The position numbers and the translations under genes were made by a program. The notes under the pieces were generated by a model. The model did not search any database, had not been told where the DNA came from, and saw only the letters and a program-made list of their open reading frames with translations. A DNA stretch of 64,000 bases from Entomoplasma freundtii (GTDB taxonomy: Bacteria > Bacillota_I > Bacilli_A > Mycoplasmatales > Mycoplasmataceae): positions 124,001 through 188,000 of the forward strand of contig NZ_CP024962.1 of the NCBI RefSeq assembly GCF_002804205.1, given 5' to 3'. Positions 36,623-47,237 of this stretch are shown piece by piece (positions within the stretch are counted from its first letter, which is position 1; each line of letters starts with the position of its first letter).

Positions 36623-36816
36623 GTAAATTCATTAAAAGTGACTTAAAATTTAATTCTTGTTTCGCGATAATTCGTTCTATCAACTAATAATGACTTTAAT
36701 TCTACTTTTTCGATGCGTTATTTTTGATATATATTAAAATTGCGACTAGCAGTCATAAAAAGCATAATTCATTATTTTAATTAGAATTCATTGGTTCTTA
36801 AATAAAGGAGTAAGGT

Positions 36817-38013
36817 ATGAAAAAAATATTACTTGCCCTATCAACTATATTTTTAGGAAGTTTAAATATAAACACTGTTTTTAGTACTTCCCTCACTAAT
36901 CCAAGTATTTCTGCGCAAGGACCAAGTGTCCAAGAAAATAAAGTGTTTTTATCGGTGCCATCTGTCACCCAACTTGGCTCGGATTATTGTGTCGCCGCCT
37001 CGTTGGTAAGTATTTTTAGATTCTGGGGTTGAACCGAAAATAAAAGTCAATCAGAAATTTTTCAAGAAGCTCGTCAAGTTACCAATACACCGCCATCAGA
37101 AAATGGTGTTAGTGCCAATAAAGAACTTGGTGAATACATGAATAACTTTATCGATAAGGCCACTAATAAAAAAGCGCGCTACAATTTTGATGCCTATAGG
37201 GTGACTTTCGGCATTTCAATCGATGATATTGCTGCTTTTTCCAGCTATGTTTGGAATTCTTTATCGCTTAACACCCCTCTCTTAATGGGTATTCATCCAA
37301 CCCTTGGTCTTGGTCATGCCGTAGTTATTTGTGGTTACGAAGAAAGTGTCGATAACATTTGGTACGATAAATACATATTTATGGATCCTGCCGACGGTTT
37401 GACTTATAACATAATGGCTAAAGATATCCACCAAAGTTTTAAATACGGTATAAAAATTTATGGTCATGGCAACCTGCTTGGTTTAAAACAACAAGTGAGA
37501 ATAACTGTTGATCCATTTACCAAAGAACTAAAAGATATTTCCGCTAACAATACTTCAGTTTATGCAGGCGAAATACGCTTAAATCTCACAAAACATACTG
37601 GAATTTCTGATTTTTCTTATTTCACTACTGCCTTTAGTTTGATTAATCTTCCTGGTTTCAGTTCAGAAATTAAAAAGGTAAATGATGATCCCGATATCAA
37701 AAAGCCTTTAGGTTTCTATACTGATGTATTTCCTAAAACCAACATTGACCATTGAAATAGTAAAAATGAAGTCATTCATATTTTTAGTGAAGTCATTGGT
37801 TGTGAAACAATTGCCACTTGGGTTAGTTTATGGATTTTAATAGAACGGGAACAAAATAATGACCTTACTCTTTATTTAGGTTTCTATGGAGGTGTCAAAG
37901 TAACGAAAAATAGTTACAAAACTAATGAGGTTAGTCCTAACGAATTAAAGGGCCGTGTCAAAATTAGTAGTGGTGAGACATTGATTCTTCAAAGAAATTT
38001 GAATATTTCGTAA
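36817..38013 (+). CDS. Secreted C39-like cysteine peptidase, intact triad (member 7)
   Basis: A 398-residue paralogue, the last active one in the run. Signal peptide MKKILLALSTIFLGSLNIN resembles that of member 3. Q52, C58 (QLGSDYCVAASL), H167 (GLGHAVVICGY) and D190 (FMDPADG) are present. The C-terminal domain has CETIATW, where the others have CETIKTW, and ends in SSGETLILQRNL. AAAGGAG precedes the ATG. It converges on member 8 across a strong bidirectional terminator. Confidence 0.75.
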
Positions 38014-38090
38014 AGATGTTAGAAAATAAAAACTATTTGTTTTATTAATGACTGACAAATAAAGCAATTCAATACTTTTTCAGCTTTAAA

Positions 38091-38124
38091 TTAAAAAATT
38101 CTCCTTGCGAGGAGAATTTTTTAA
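38091..38124. terminator. Bidirectional terminator between members 7 and 8
   Basis: A perfect 15-bp stem (TTAAAAAATTCTCCT and complement) around TGCG, with A/T runs at both ends, lying between convergent genes. Confidence 0.85.
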
Positions 38125-38126
38125 TT

Positions 38127-39821
38127 CTAATTGCGATTTACTTTAAATATTTTGCCACTATTAAGATTTACTTTGCCAGTTAAGCGTTGGCTATCTTCTT
38201 GAGTTTTATTTTGTTTTGATTCTGCTCCGACTAAAATTTGAATAGTTAAATTTAAATCTCCTAAAAAATCTTGATCAATTATTATTCGCGACTTTACCCA
38301 CGTTTTAATTTTTTCATTGGTCGTTTCATCTTCAAATTCCAAAACTGATTTGATTTCTCCCTTTCAATGTTGAACATCTGAATCTGGTAACTCATTAGTT
38401 GATAAGACTAGTCCTGTTTTTGTTTCTAAATTGCCATCAATTTTGAAAATTTGGGTACTAAATTCTGGTAATTCAAAGGAAACTAGGTTTTGCTTTATTC
38501 TTGATATATTTTGAACCGATGTTAATTCTGTTAGGTTGATTTCTATTTCAAAGGCTTTCACATCTAGCCCATCTTCGAGATTATTCATCTCGACAATCTT
38601 TTGGTCAATTGCTACTTCTGAACTTTTAACAGAGACATTATTTTCAATTGCGCTTTTTTCTCCTATTAAATAGGTATTTTCACGATTAAACCATGTGAGT
38701 CTTTGACAAGTTACTTCTACCATTTTTCCTTTTTCTGGATTCATTCCGGTAATCGTTGATAACCAAGGATTTTTTTCGTTAATTTCAATTTCAGAAATTA
38801 CAAAGGAATTCGTTTGATTTGTTAAAATCAACGGATGATTTTTTTTAAGTGAGTCTTGAATACTTTTATTAAAGGCCACTGTTTCATCTTTCATAATTCC
38901 GAAACCTTGGCCAAGATTGAAAGTTCCAAAGTCAGCTGAAGTTAATTTATTAATGTAATCAGAAACTTCTTGGTCCTTAATTATTATGCCTTCGGTGTTA
39001 CCGGGTGTACCGGTAATTTTTCTTAATTCTTTATATAAATCATTCTGAGAATAGTCTAAACCATGGGCTGCCAATAGGCTTTTCATTGCGGCTGGCAAAT
39101 GATAATAAGATAGTTCTTGTTTTACCAATCCAACTTTACCAACTTCTCTTGGTTCAGAACCTAAGATTTTTAAAGTATCTTTTGCCGCAATAATAAAGAT
39201 TGGTGCCACTTCGGATTCGAATTTCAACCTTTCGAGCAACTCGACTCCTTCCATTCATTCCTTACTCCCATTTTTATCGGAATCGCCAACAAAAAACTCT
39301 TGTGTTTCTGAATCATAACCCAAAATTAGGAAACAATCACCTTTTGATTGTAAAATGATTGGCTGTTTTTGCTCGTTTATGGAGTTGCTAAGAGCTTTTA
39401 TAAAAACTTCTCGATAAGTGAAATCATCTAAATATTTTCCTTCAAAGTTCCTGATTTTAAAATAATCGTCTTTATTGGTTTGCTCATTAATTCACTCTTC
39501 AACTTCTTTTTCATGATCCAAGAGATCCACGCCAACGTTAACTCTAGTAAGACTTTGCAGTTTTTGGTGAATTTCCTTTTGCTCAAGATTGCTAATGTCG
39601 TTATGAATAAATAGATCATAAAGTGAAGCAGCTAATTGGCCATCGCTATAAAATCGTGCACTTACAGTCATTTCTAGCTTTTCCAAAGTTTGTGGCTTGG
39701 AAGCATTGTTTTCTTTAAAGGCGTTAGTCGTTACATTTTTATTTTGGAAATTAGTTACTAATAAGGGACTCACTTGAATAGGCACCAAGGTTGTTGATAG
39801 TAATAACAATAATTTAGTCAT
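38127..39821 (-). CDS. Secreted protein with two tandem degenerate C39-like domains (member 8)
   Basis: A 564-residue protein, about 160 longer than the single-domain members. After the signal peptide (MTKLLLLLSTTLVPIQV) a first domain contains GQLAASLYDLF (Gln at the Cys position) and SKGDCFLILGY (Asp at the His position). A second follows from about residue 225 with YYHLPAAMKSLL (His241 at the Cys position), NSFVISEI (Asn for His) and GMNPEKG (Asn for Asp). Neither copy can be a Cys peptidase. The shared C-terminal domain ends in LTGKVNLNSGKIFKV. The ATG at 39821 has AAGGAG upstream. It probably has a binding role. Confidence 0.68.
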
Positions 39822-40059
39822 TGTAAACTCCTTCAATAAAAATTGTTATTTTTTGACTTATCTCTGACTAATTTGGCCTCTCTAATTTTTAAAGTATCCA
39901 GCTTCTCGGCTGTTTTTAGTAAATCATCATCAAATAGTTTTAGTTTTTCTGCGGTTTTTCTTTTTCATTTTCAAATAAAGAAATAGGTAGTTTAAAAAAT
40001 GAAAAATTAAGAAGAAATTTACTTTCTTCCAAGAATAATGACAATCATGAAAACTTGTT

Positions 40060-41193
40060 CTAATAACGATTCAACTTAAATATTTCACCACTATTAAAAT
40101 TTACTTTGCCAGTTAAGCGTTGTGATCCAGTATTCATTTCGTTATTTTTACCAGCATCTGCTCCAGCAAAAATTTGAATAGTTAAATTTAAATCGCCTAA
40201 AAAATCCTGATCAATTATCATTCGAGATTTTGCTCAAGTTTTAATTTTTTCTTTTGCTGTTTTATCTTCAAATTCCAAGATTGATTTGACTTCACCTTGC
40301 CAATGTTGCACATCTATATCTGGTAGCTCCGCGGTGTTTAAGACCAAACCGGTTTTTTCTTCATAATTACCATCGATTTTAGCAATTTGAGTATGAAAAT
40401 TTGGTAACTCAAAGGCACTAAGACCTTGCTTTATTTTTGAAATATTTTGTAAGGAAGTTATTTCGGTTAAATTAATTTCAATTTCAAAAGCTTTAACATT
40501 CAAACCATCTTCAAGATTATTCATTTCGACCACTTTTGGTTCTAAAACTACTTCTGAACTTTTAACTGACACGTTATTTTTAATTGCTTCTTGTTCACCT
40601 ATTAAATAGGTATTTTCACGATTAAACCATGTTAGCCTTTGGCAAGTCACGTCCACCATTTTTCCTTTTTCTGGATTCATCCCGGTCACAATAGTTAACC
40701 ATGGGTTTTTTTCATTAATTGCAATGCCAGAAATCACAAATGAATGGGATTGGTTCGTTAAAATTAGTGGATATCCCTTTGTGATTGACTCTTCAATACT
40801 TTTATTAAAAGCAATGATTTCGTCTCTCATAATTCCGAAACCTTCGCCAAGATTAAAAGTACCAAAATCCTTTGAAACGAATTCGTTAATATAAGTTGAT
40901 ATTTCTTGGTCTTTTATTATCACGCCTTCAATATCATCGGGTGTGCCAGTAATTTGTCTTAAAGATTTATAGATTTCGTTTTGTGTAAGGTTAACATCAA
41001 AAGCGGTTAAGATACTTTTAACAGTGGCTGGAAGATGGTAATAAGGTAGATCTTGCTTGACAAGACCAACATTGCCATTTTCCATAGCTTCTCAATTTAA
41101 ATCATTTTTTTGTGTTTGAATAATATCTATTAATAATGGTGTCCCTTGCAGTGGAGCCAAGGTGGTTGATAACAATAATAATAGTTTTGTCAT
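40060..41193 (-). CDS. Secreted protein with one degenerate C39-like domain (member 9)
   Basis: A 377-residue protein whose signal peptide (MTKLLLLLSTTLAPLQ) is nearly the same as that of member 8. It joins, after only about 25 residues, to the equivalent of the second domain of member 8. The first domain is missing, so an internal deletion is likely. YYHLPATVKSIL has His53 at the Cys position. SHSFVISGI keeps the His, and GMNPEKG has Asn for Asp. The C-terminal domain is intact (LTGKVNFNSGEIFKLNRY). AAAAAGGAG precedes the ATG. Confidence 0.68.
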
Positions 41194-41600
41194 TTTAGAC
41201 TCCTTTTTATGAAATTATCAAAATTTATAAATATCGCTTAATTCCTAAGTTCTCATTCTTAAGTCTAAAGTTTATTACTTTTTGCTCCTTTGCACTATCC
41301 TGGGTCTAACTTTGCAACCTTAACTTTTAAGTGTTTGTTCCCTCTCGCCTAAATTCTCTCACCAAAAAATTGTTAGTCAAGGAAATTATTACGTCTCTAA
41401 AGTTTCACTACGATATTTAAAAAAATAAACTCATTTAATTAAGAAAAATAGCCTCTGAAATAAGACAGCACTTCTTTCGTTGATAAAGACTAATTGAATT
41501 TGGTATAAATCAAAATAAGTTCAGTTAATGACTAATTTGAAGAGTCATGTTTTTAAACGACCCAAAAATAAAAATTCTCTTTATGAGAGAATTTTTATTT
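41194..41600 (-). promoter_or_regulatory. Upstream region and promoter of array member 9
   Basis: No gene lies in these 407 bases. On the minus strand TTGACT (plus 41376-41381) and GAGAAT (plus 41354-41359) are spaced by 16 bases and would give a leader of about 150 bases. The same block, slightly changed, lies upstream of member 10, which supports it as a promoter copied with the gene. Confidence 0.5.
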
Positions 41601-41602
41601 TT
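41564..41602 (-). terminator. Intrinsic terminator of array member 10
   Basis: A perfect 17-bp stem with loop TTATG, T-rich on the descending minus-strand arm. The stop codon lies at its edge. Confidence 0.85.
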
Positions 41603-43262
41603 ATTGCCGATTCAATTTAACTATTTTGCCACTATCAAGGGTGACTTTACCTAACAAACGTTGTTCGTTATCATGGTGAACCCCATTAATTGTTACTTCA
41701 GCCCCGACTAAAACTTGGATTGTCAAGGTTAAATCACCTAATCAATCTTGGTTGATTATCACTCTATATTTTACTCAGGTCCTAATTTTTTCTTTACTAG
41801 TTCGATCTTCAAAGTCAAAAACTTGCTTAGTTTCACTTTTTCAATGTTCAACATCGGCATCGGGGAAGTTTGTTGTTTCAATAGTTAAGCCTCTTTTTTC
41901 TTCGGTGCTACCATTAATTTTGAAAATTTGGGCACTAAAATCAGGTAATTCAAAGGAAACGATTTTTTGTTTAATTTTTGGAACATCGGGGATTGAAGTT
42001 AAAGTAGTTAGATTAATTTGACTTTCAAAGGCAATCGTATCTAAACCACCTTCTAGGTTACTCATTTCAACTACTTTTTGTTCAATGGCGACTTCCGTAT
42101 TTTTAATATTAATATTTTGGCTAATGGCTTCTTTTTCGCCAATTAAATAACTATTTTCACGATTAAACCATGTAAGCCTTTGGCATGATACTGTGACCAT
42201 TTCTCCTTTTTCTGGATTCATTCCAGTAATCATAGTCTTTCAAGGGTCCTCTTGATTAATCGTGATTTCCGAAATCACAAACGAATGCGCTTGATTGGTC
42301 AAAATCAAGGGGTTGCCTTTATTAAGTGATTCTTCGATGCTTTTATTAAAAGCAACTATTTCATCTCTCATAATTCCAAAACCTTCACCTAAATTAAAAG
42401 TTCCGAAATTTGCTGAAGTTTGACTATTGATAATATCGGAAATTTCTTGATCCCTAATAACAATTCCTTCAACATCGTCTGGAGTGTTGGTAATTTGCCT
42501 TAATCATTTATACACCTCAGTTTGGTTTCCGGTTTTATGGTAACCCTTTAGAAGACTAAGAAGAGCGGCCGTAAAGTGATAATAAGATGTTTCTTGTTTA
42601 ATAAGAGCAATTTCATCCGCTACTCTTGGTTGTCCTTTTAATGTCCTTAAGGCATTTTTATCAGCAATAATAAATATTTCGTTGCCTTCGTCACTTAATA
42701 ATTCCTTTATAACTTGATCAGAGTCAAGATAAACTCTATCGTAGTTGTCGTGATTAGTAACAAAAAGAGTATTATGCATATATCCCATAACTAGAAAAGA
42801 GGTTGATTTTGATTGCAGGATGATTGGTTGTCTTTTTCAACCGATTGAATAAAGTAGGGTTTTTGCCAAATTTTCATCCGTTAGTAAGTCAACACTCACT
42901 TTTTCCACTCCAAAAGTAAAATAACGCGTATAATCCCCTAAGTCATTAATTCATTCTTCAACTTGTTTTTCATAACCAGAAAGATTAATTTCTTTTGAAT
43001 TGCCAGTTATTTCTTGAAGTTTTTGTTGAATTTCCATTTGGGAATTTGAGAAACTATTTTTATGCCTAAATAAATTATTAAGTGAAGCTGCTATGCTATT
43101 GACGATACCTGATTCCATCTTGGTAGTATAAACATTTAGTTGAGAATCTTGGAATGGTGTGTCGTCGGCAATTTGATTTTGGTGTTGGTTATTTGTGACT
43201 AAAAGGGGAACAATTTGTGCCGGTCCTAAGGACGCGGTGAGTAATAACAATAGTTTGGTCAT
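41601..43262 (-). CDS. Secreted protein with two tandem degenerate C39-like domains (member 10)
   Basis: A 553-residue protein with the same two-domain plan as member 8. Signal peptide MTKLLLLLTASLGPAQI. In domain 1, GIVNSIAASLNNLF has Ser at the Cys position and SKSTSFLVMGY has Thr at the His position. In domain 2, YYHFTAALLSLL has His at the Cys position, AHSFVISEI keeps the His, and GMNPEKGEM has Asn for Asp. The C-terminal domain ends in GKVTLDSGKIVKLNRQ. The start has AAAAAGGAG upstream. Members 8, 9 and 10 clearly arose from one another by duplication. Confidence 0.68.
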
Positions 43263-43875
43263 TTTAGACTCCTTTTTTCTTTTTCTTAAAAATTTCTAAG
43301 GTTAGTTAAACTGCGTTAATTACTTTTTATACGAAGATGAAGTTTTTGCTTTCCCTCAAAGCTTTCTTTTAACAAGTGTCTTACTCTTCGTTTCAATTCT
43401 CCCACTAAAAAAGTGTTAATCAAGGTACCTTTAGTAAAATTTTTCCCCCTATTTTTCTTACTTGAGAACATAATTGAAGTTATAGAAGGATAGAGGTTAG
43501 ACCCCTCAGCCTTCTATATAGTATTCTTTGGAAAATGGGGGTTAAGCTTATGAAAAATTATTAATTCTTCACTCACGAGGTTTATTAATAATTAAGACGC
43601 TCGTTACGGCGTGAATCCATGTTAAATATGTAAAGAAAACTATAGCTACAACTGAAGACATTTCGGTTAAACCTTTTAAATTGTGGCTAGGAATTACCAC
43701 CTAGTCGCCACTTCACTATAATTATTTTTGTTTTTTATGTTCCTAGAGACTTAAAAATTTTTGATAATCTCTCTTATTAAAACTATCCATCTTGAATTTA
43801 TTAGATTTCAAGGAGTGAAATTAATGAATCCATTACTTTAAAACTCGAGATTTCTATGAAAGGAAGTTTAAAATT
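43263..43875. promoter_or_regulatory. 613-base divergent region between members 10 and 11
   Basis: I see no gene. For member 10 the minus strand has TTGATT (plus 43418-43423) and GAGAAT (plus 43396-43401) spaced by 16 bases. TATAGAAGG (43481-43489) pairs with CCTTCTATA (43510-43518), with an inner GAGG/CCTC pair, giving a long imperfect hairpin. GTGGCTAGG (about 43685) can pair with CCTAG and CCAC further on. AAGGAG (43810-43815) precedes a five-codon frame (ATG 43824 to TAA 43839-43841) ahead of member 11. Confidence 0.45.
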
Positions 43876-45006
43876 ATGAAATTACTAATGCTTAGTTGTT
43901 TTCCAGCTTTGGTTGGCGCCTCACCAATGGCTATCGCCACTACCTTAACTACCCAAAATTTTGACACAGGAACTCAAGACCTAATTAAACTTGACTTAAA
44001 AATTACCAAAGCAGAACAGGACAATTACAAATTTGTTTCGTGTCTCCAATGTCTCTTGGGTGCAAAAAACAATACGAATTTCGAAAATCAAGAGGCTATC
44101 TACAATGAACTAAAAGATGTTATGGGAATTAGTAGTGTTGACAACGAACTATTACCAAGTGTTAAAATTGAATCTTGATTAAAGAATCAAGTTTCGGAAA
44201 ATTATATTTATACAGATTTGGGAGTCCATTTCGGAACAAGCTTAAAAGAGGCACATGAATTCATCCAATATTTAAGCCACTCTTTACAATCGGGTGACCC
44301 AATGATTTTGGGGAATCAAGGAGAAAAAAGATCATCAGCAGCCTTATTAATTGGTATTAGAGAAAATGAAACTAATCCTTGGCACTCGGTTTTTTACTAT
44401 TTAAACCCAATTACTGGTGAAGAAGAAACGAGTTTAGCAAGGGATCTTAATTTTTATGGTCAAAATAAGTCTTACGTAATAGGTCTTGACGAGCCAACAT
44501 TTAAAGAACCTACAAAAGTGGTAACGATTGATCATGAAGGTTTTCAAGTGACTAAAACCAACCTGGATGATGGCCTAGATTATCTTTTGGGCACAAGTGA
44601 AGAAAACCTAACTTTTCAAACTTCGCTCCGCGATATTCCGAGATTCAAATCAACTTTTGAAAAATTGTCGTTACCAAACCTTTCTTTAAAACTCTCGAAG
44701 ATTAATGGCGATGTGGCTCAAACGGATGGGTTAGACATTTCAATGGACCAAATTCCTGATGAAGTTGATGGTGATGGTTGACGAAGTGATTTTATAGAAC
44801 TTGGAAAATGAACTGATGAAACGGTTCAAGAAGTTATTGTTACCCTTGTCCGTTACCGTATCTCAATTGAGATAACCGCTTCCAGCGAGTTGGATTTGGT
44901 AATTAAATTTTATGGATCAGCAACGGTGTCTACAAAAAGCCAACGCCTTGCAGGAAGAATCGAACTAGAGACGGGAAAAGTAATCACCTTAATAAAAAGA
45001 TCTTAA
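43876..45006 (+). CDS. Secreted, most diverged C39-like array protein (member 11)
   Basis: A 376-residue protein with a signal peptide (MKLLMLSCFPALVGASP; the cysteine is not in a good lipobox position). The active-site segment reads DNYKFVSCLQCLL, with Lys at the Cys position. The His segment reads KRSSAALLIGI (Ser), and the Asp segment YYLNPITGEE has Asn. FGTSLKEA still matches the FGISLDD block of active members, and the chain ends in AGRIELETGKVITLIKR, like the C-terminal array domain. UGA codons are Trp. GAAAGGAAG precedes the ATG. Not a peptidase as written; function unknown. Confidence 0.65.
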
Positions 45007-45356
45007 TAATTAGAAATTGTTGTTAGTTAGTTTACGTTAATTAGTTTATAAGGCTTAATAACTTAAAACTTGGGGTTTTATGGACGGACAACTATAAATA
45101 ACTAAAAAATTCTCATCAAAACCATGCGAAACCAAATATTGGTAGAAACCATTTTAGAGATTTAACAGGTGGAATGAACTTGTGGCAAACTTTTGCTATT
45201 GTTTAAATTTAAATCTTAAAAATTAGGCCAGCCAGGTTTGAAAAAGAACTCCACAATTTTGTGAATCATTTAATTGCCTAAAATTGTTTAATAAGTAAAT
45301 TCTTGTTCTTTAAAACAAAGATTTATTTCCCTTTAGTCTTCATCCTTGGAAAAATG
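45007..45356. other. Non-coding stretch after the array
   Basis: About 350 bases of AT-rich DNA without a convincing gene or repeat. It ends in the terminator at 45357. Confidence 0.4.
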
Positions 45357-45405
45357 AATAATAAATTAAAAACCCGCTAAAAAAGCGGGTTTTTAATTTA
45401 TTATT
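45357..45405. terminator. Very strong bidirectional terminator ahead of the S10 operon
   Basis: A 22-bp perfect stem (AACCCGCT core with AT-rich flanks) around a loop of five A, T-rich on the outgoing side on either strand. It insulates the secreted-protein array from the ribosomal operon. Confidence 0.85.
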
Positions 45406-45441
45406 TGCCTCACGTTTACAAAAATTATCTACAAAAAACCC

Positions 45442-45470
45442 TTTATTTTTGTGTCTAAAAATGTTATATT
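45442..45470 (+). promoter_or_regulatory. Promoter of the S10-spc operon
   Basis: TATATT (45465-45470) is a good -10 box. TTTATT at 45442-45447 is a weak -35 with a 17-base spacer. TACTTG follows three bases after the -10 box, exactly as at the rpsL promoter. The leader is about 75 bases. Confidence 0.55.
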
Positions 45471-45549
45471 CTTACTTGCATGTATGTTTTGTGTGCGAAA
45501 ATTACGATACGCTGGAAAGAGTTGTCGTGAAAAATAATAAAGGAGAACC

Positions 45550-45858
45550 ATGGCAGATCAAAAAATGAGAATTAAGTTAAAAGGTTACGATCATGCAATC
45601 GTAGACCAAAGTATTCGCAAAATTATTGAAGCTGCTGAAGGAACTGGAGCCAAAGTTGTTGGACCAATTCCTTTACCAACTGATAAACAAGTTATTACCA
45701 TTTTACGTGCTGTTCACAAGTACAAAGATTCTCGTGAACAATTCGAAATGCGAACACACAAAAGATTACTTGAAATTTTAAACCCAACACCAACTACAAT
45801 TGACACCCTAAAACGTGTTAAATTGCCATCAGGTGTTGAAATCGAAATTAAATTATAA
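45550..45858 (+). CDS. rpsJ: 30S ribosomal protein S10
   Basis: Small-subunit head protein, also known as NusE in antitermination. It has 102 residues with the typical [16 protein letters not shown] start and GPIPLPT loop. AAAGGAG precedes the ATG. First gene of a long operon that runs to secY. Confidence 0.97.
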   Translation: MADQKMRIKLKGYDHAIVDQSIRKIIEAAEGTGAKVVGPIPLPTDKQVITILRAVHKYKDSREQFEMRTHKRLLEILNPTPTTIDTLKRVKLPSGVEIEIKL

Positions 45859-45918
45859 TTATCGATTTAAAGTTGACCAAAATGTACATGAAACACACTA
45901 TTAAATTAGGAGGATAAA

Positions 45919-46602
45919 ATGAAAGGAATCTTAGGACGTAAATTAGGGATGACTCAAGTTTTCGGTGAAAATGGAAAATTAATTCCAGTAACCGCAATTG
46001 AAGTACTTCCTAACACCGTTTTACAAGTTAAAACTCTTGAAACAGACGGTTATCAAGCTTTACAACTTGGTGCTCAAGACAAGAGAGAAAACTTAGTAAA
46101 TAAACCTGAAGCTGGCCACTTCAAAAAGGCCAATTCTGCACCTAAGCGCTTCGTAAAAGAAATTCGTAACATGGAAGGATTTGCTCAAGGCAGCGAAATC
46201 TTACCAGAGGATATCTTTAGTGCAGGTCAATTCGTCGATGTAACCGGAACTTCAAAAGGAAAAGGTTTCCAAGGATCAATCGTGCGTCATAACTACGCTC
46301 GTGGACCAATGGGTCATGGATCAGGATACCACCGTGGAGTTGGTTCGATGGGAGCCATCATTAACCGTATTTTCAAATCAAAGAAAATGCCAGGTCACAT
46401 GGGGCATGCCCAACGAACTATCCAAAACTTGGAAGTAGTGTTAGTTGATAACCAACAAAACCTAATGTTAATCAAAGGATCAATCCCAGGACCAAAAAAC
46501 CAATTTATCGTAATTAAAGAAAACGCTAAGGGTCGTACTAATAATCAAGCAGCAAAATTAGTAAATAGAACTTCTAAACCAGAAGTTGAAGAAAAAGCAT
46601 AG
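45919..46602 (+). CDS. rplC: 50S ribosomal protein L3
   Basis: Early assembly protein near the peptidyl transferase centre. It has 227 residues, starts [15 protein letters not shown] and contains [16 protein letters not shown]. The last 20 residues (after NAKGRTNN) are a slightly longer, charged tail. TAGGAGGA-like site before the ATG. Follows rpsJ in the usual order. Confidence 0.97.
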   Translation: MKGILGRKLGMTQVFGENGKLIPVTAIEVLPNTVLQVKTLETDGYQALQLGAQDKRENLVNKPEAGHFKKANSAPKRFVKEIRNMEGFAQGSEILPEDIFSAGQFVDVTGTSKGKGFQGSIVRHNYARGPMGHGSGYHRGVGSMGAIINRIFKSKKMPGHMGHAQRTIQNLEVVLVDNQQNLMLIKGSIPGPKNQFIVIKENAKGRTNNQAAKLVNRTSKPEVEEKA

Positions 46603-46610
46603 GAGGCGTC

Positions 46611-47237
46611 ATGAAAGTTCAAGTATTAGATGTTAAAGGAACAAAAGTTAAAGATTTAGTTTTAAACGACCAAGTCTGAGCAATTGAACCTCACGAACAA
46701 TCAATCTACGATACGGTTGTCGCCCAACAAGCTGCTTTGAGACAAGGAACCCGTAAAGTAAAAACACGCGCCGAAGTTTCTGGAGGGGGTCGTAAACCAT
46801 GACGCCAAAAGGGAACTGGACGTGCACGTCAAGGTTCAATCCGTGCTCCTCAATGAAGAGGTGGAGGAGTTGTCTTTGGTCCTACACCAGACATTAATTA
46901 CAAAAAATCGGTCAACAAAAAAGTTCGTGCCTTAGCCTTTAAATCAGTATTATCGTTAAAAGCTAAAGGAAACGACTTAACAATTTTAGAAAAATTTGAA
47001 TTTACTACTCCATCAACAAAAGATATGGTTGAAGTAATGAAAAATTTAGATTTAAATGATGACAAAACTTTAATTATTACTAAAGAAAAAGAAGATTTAG
47101 TTATCAAATCAGCAAACAATTTATCAAAAGTTAAAACTTTAAATACCCATCAATTGAATGTATTTGACCTTTTAAATGCTAATAAATTGTTAATCACTGA
47201 AGAAGCTGTTCAAGCTATTGAGGAGGTTTACGCCTAA
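46611..47237 (+). CDS. rplD: 50S ribosomal protein L4
   Basis: Lines the peptide exit tunnel and in many bacteria also controls the S10 operon. It has 208 residues with the conserved loop [19 protein letters not shown], in which UGA is Trp. GGAGGC precedes the ATG. Its TAA overlaps the ATG of rplW by one base, which couples the two. Confidence 0.96.

Noticed and set aside
39850-40000. Minus-strand frame with text like AEKLKLFDDDLLKTAEKLD between members 8 and 9
   Set aside because: Looks helical and charged but has no start codon with a ribosome site and is out of frame with both neighbours. It could be a remnant of a lost domain; not enough to annotate.
28196-45006. Reading the tandem array as a CRISPR or simple repeat region
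   Set aside because: Repeats are whole genes with diverged sequence; no short direct repeats with spacers are present.
28196-45006. Bacteriocin cluster with C39 leader peptidases
   Set aside because: C39 domains of bacteriocin exporters are fused to ABC transporters inside the cell. Here the domains are secreted, have a different C-terminal partner, and no GG-leader peptide genes are seen.
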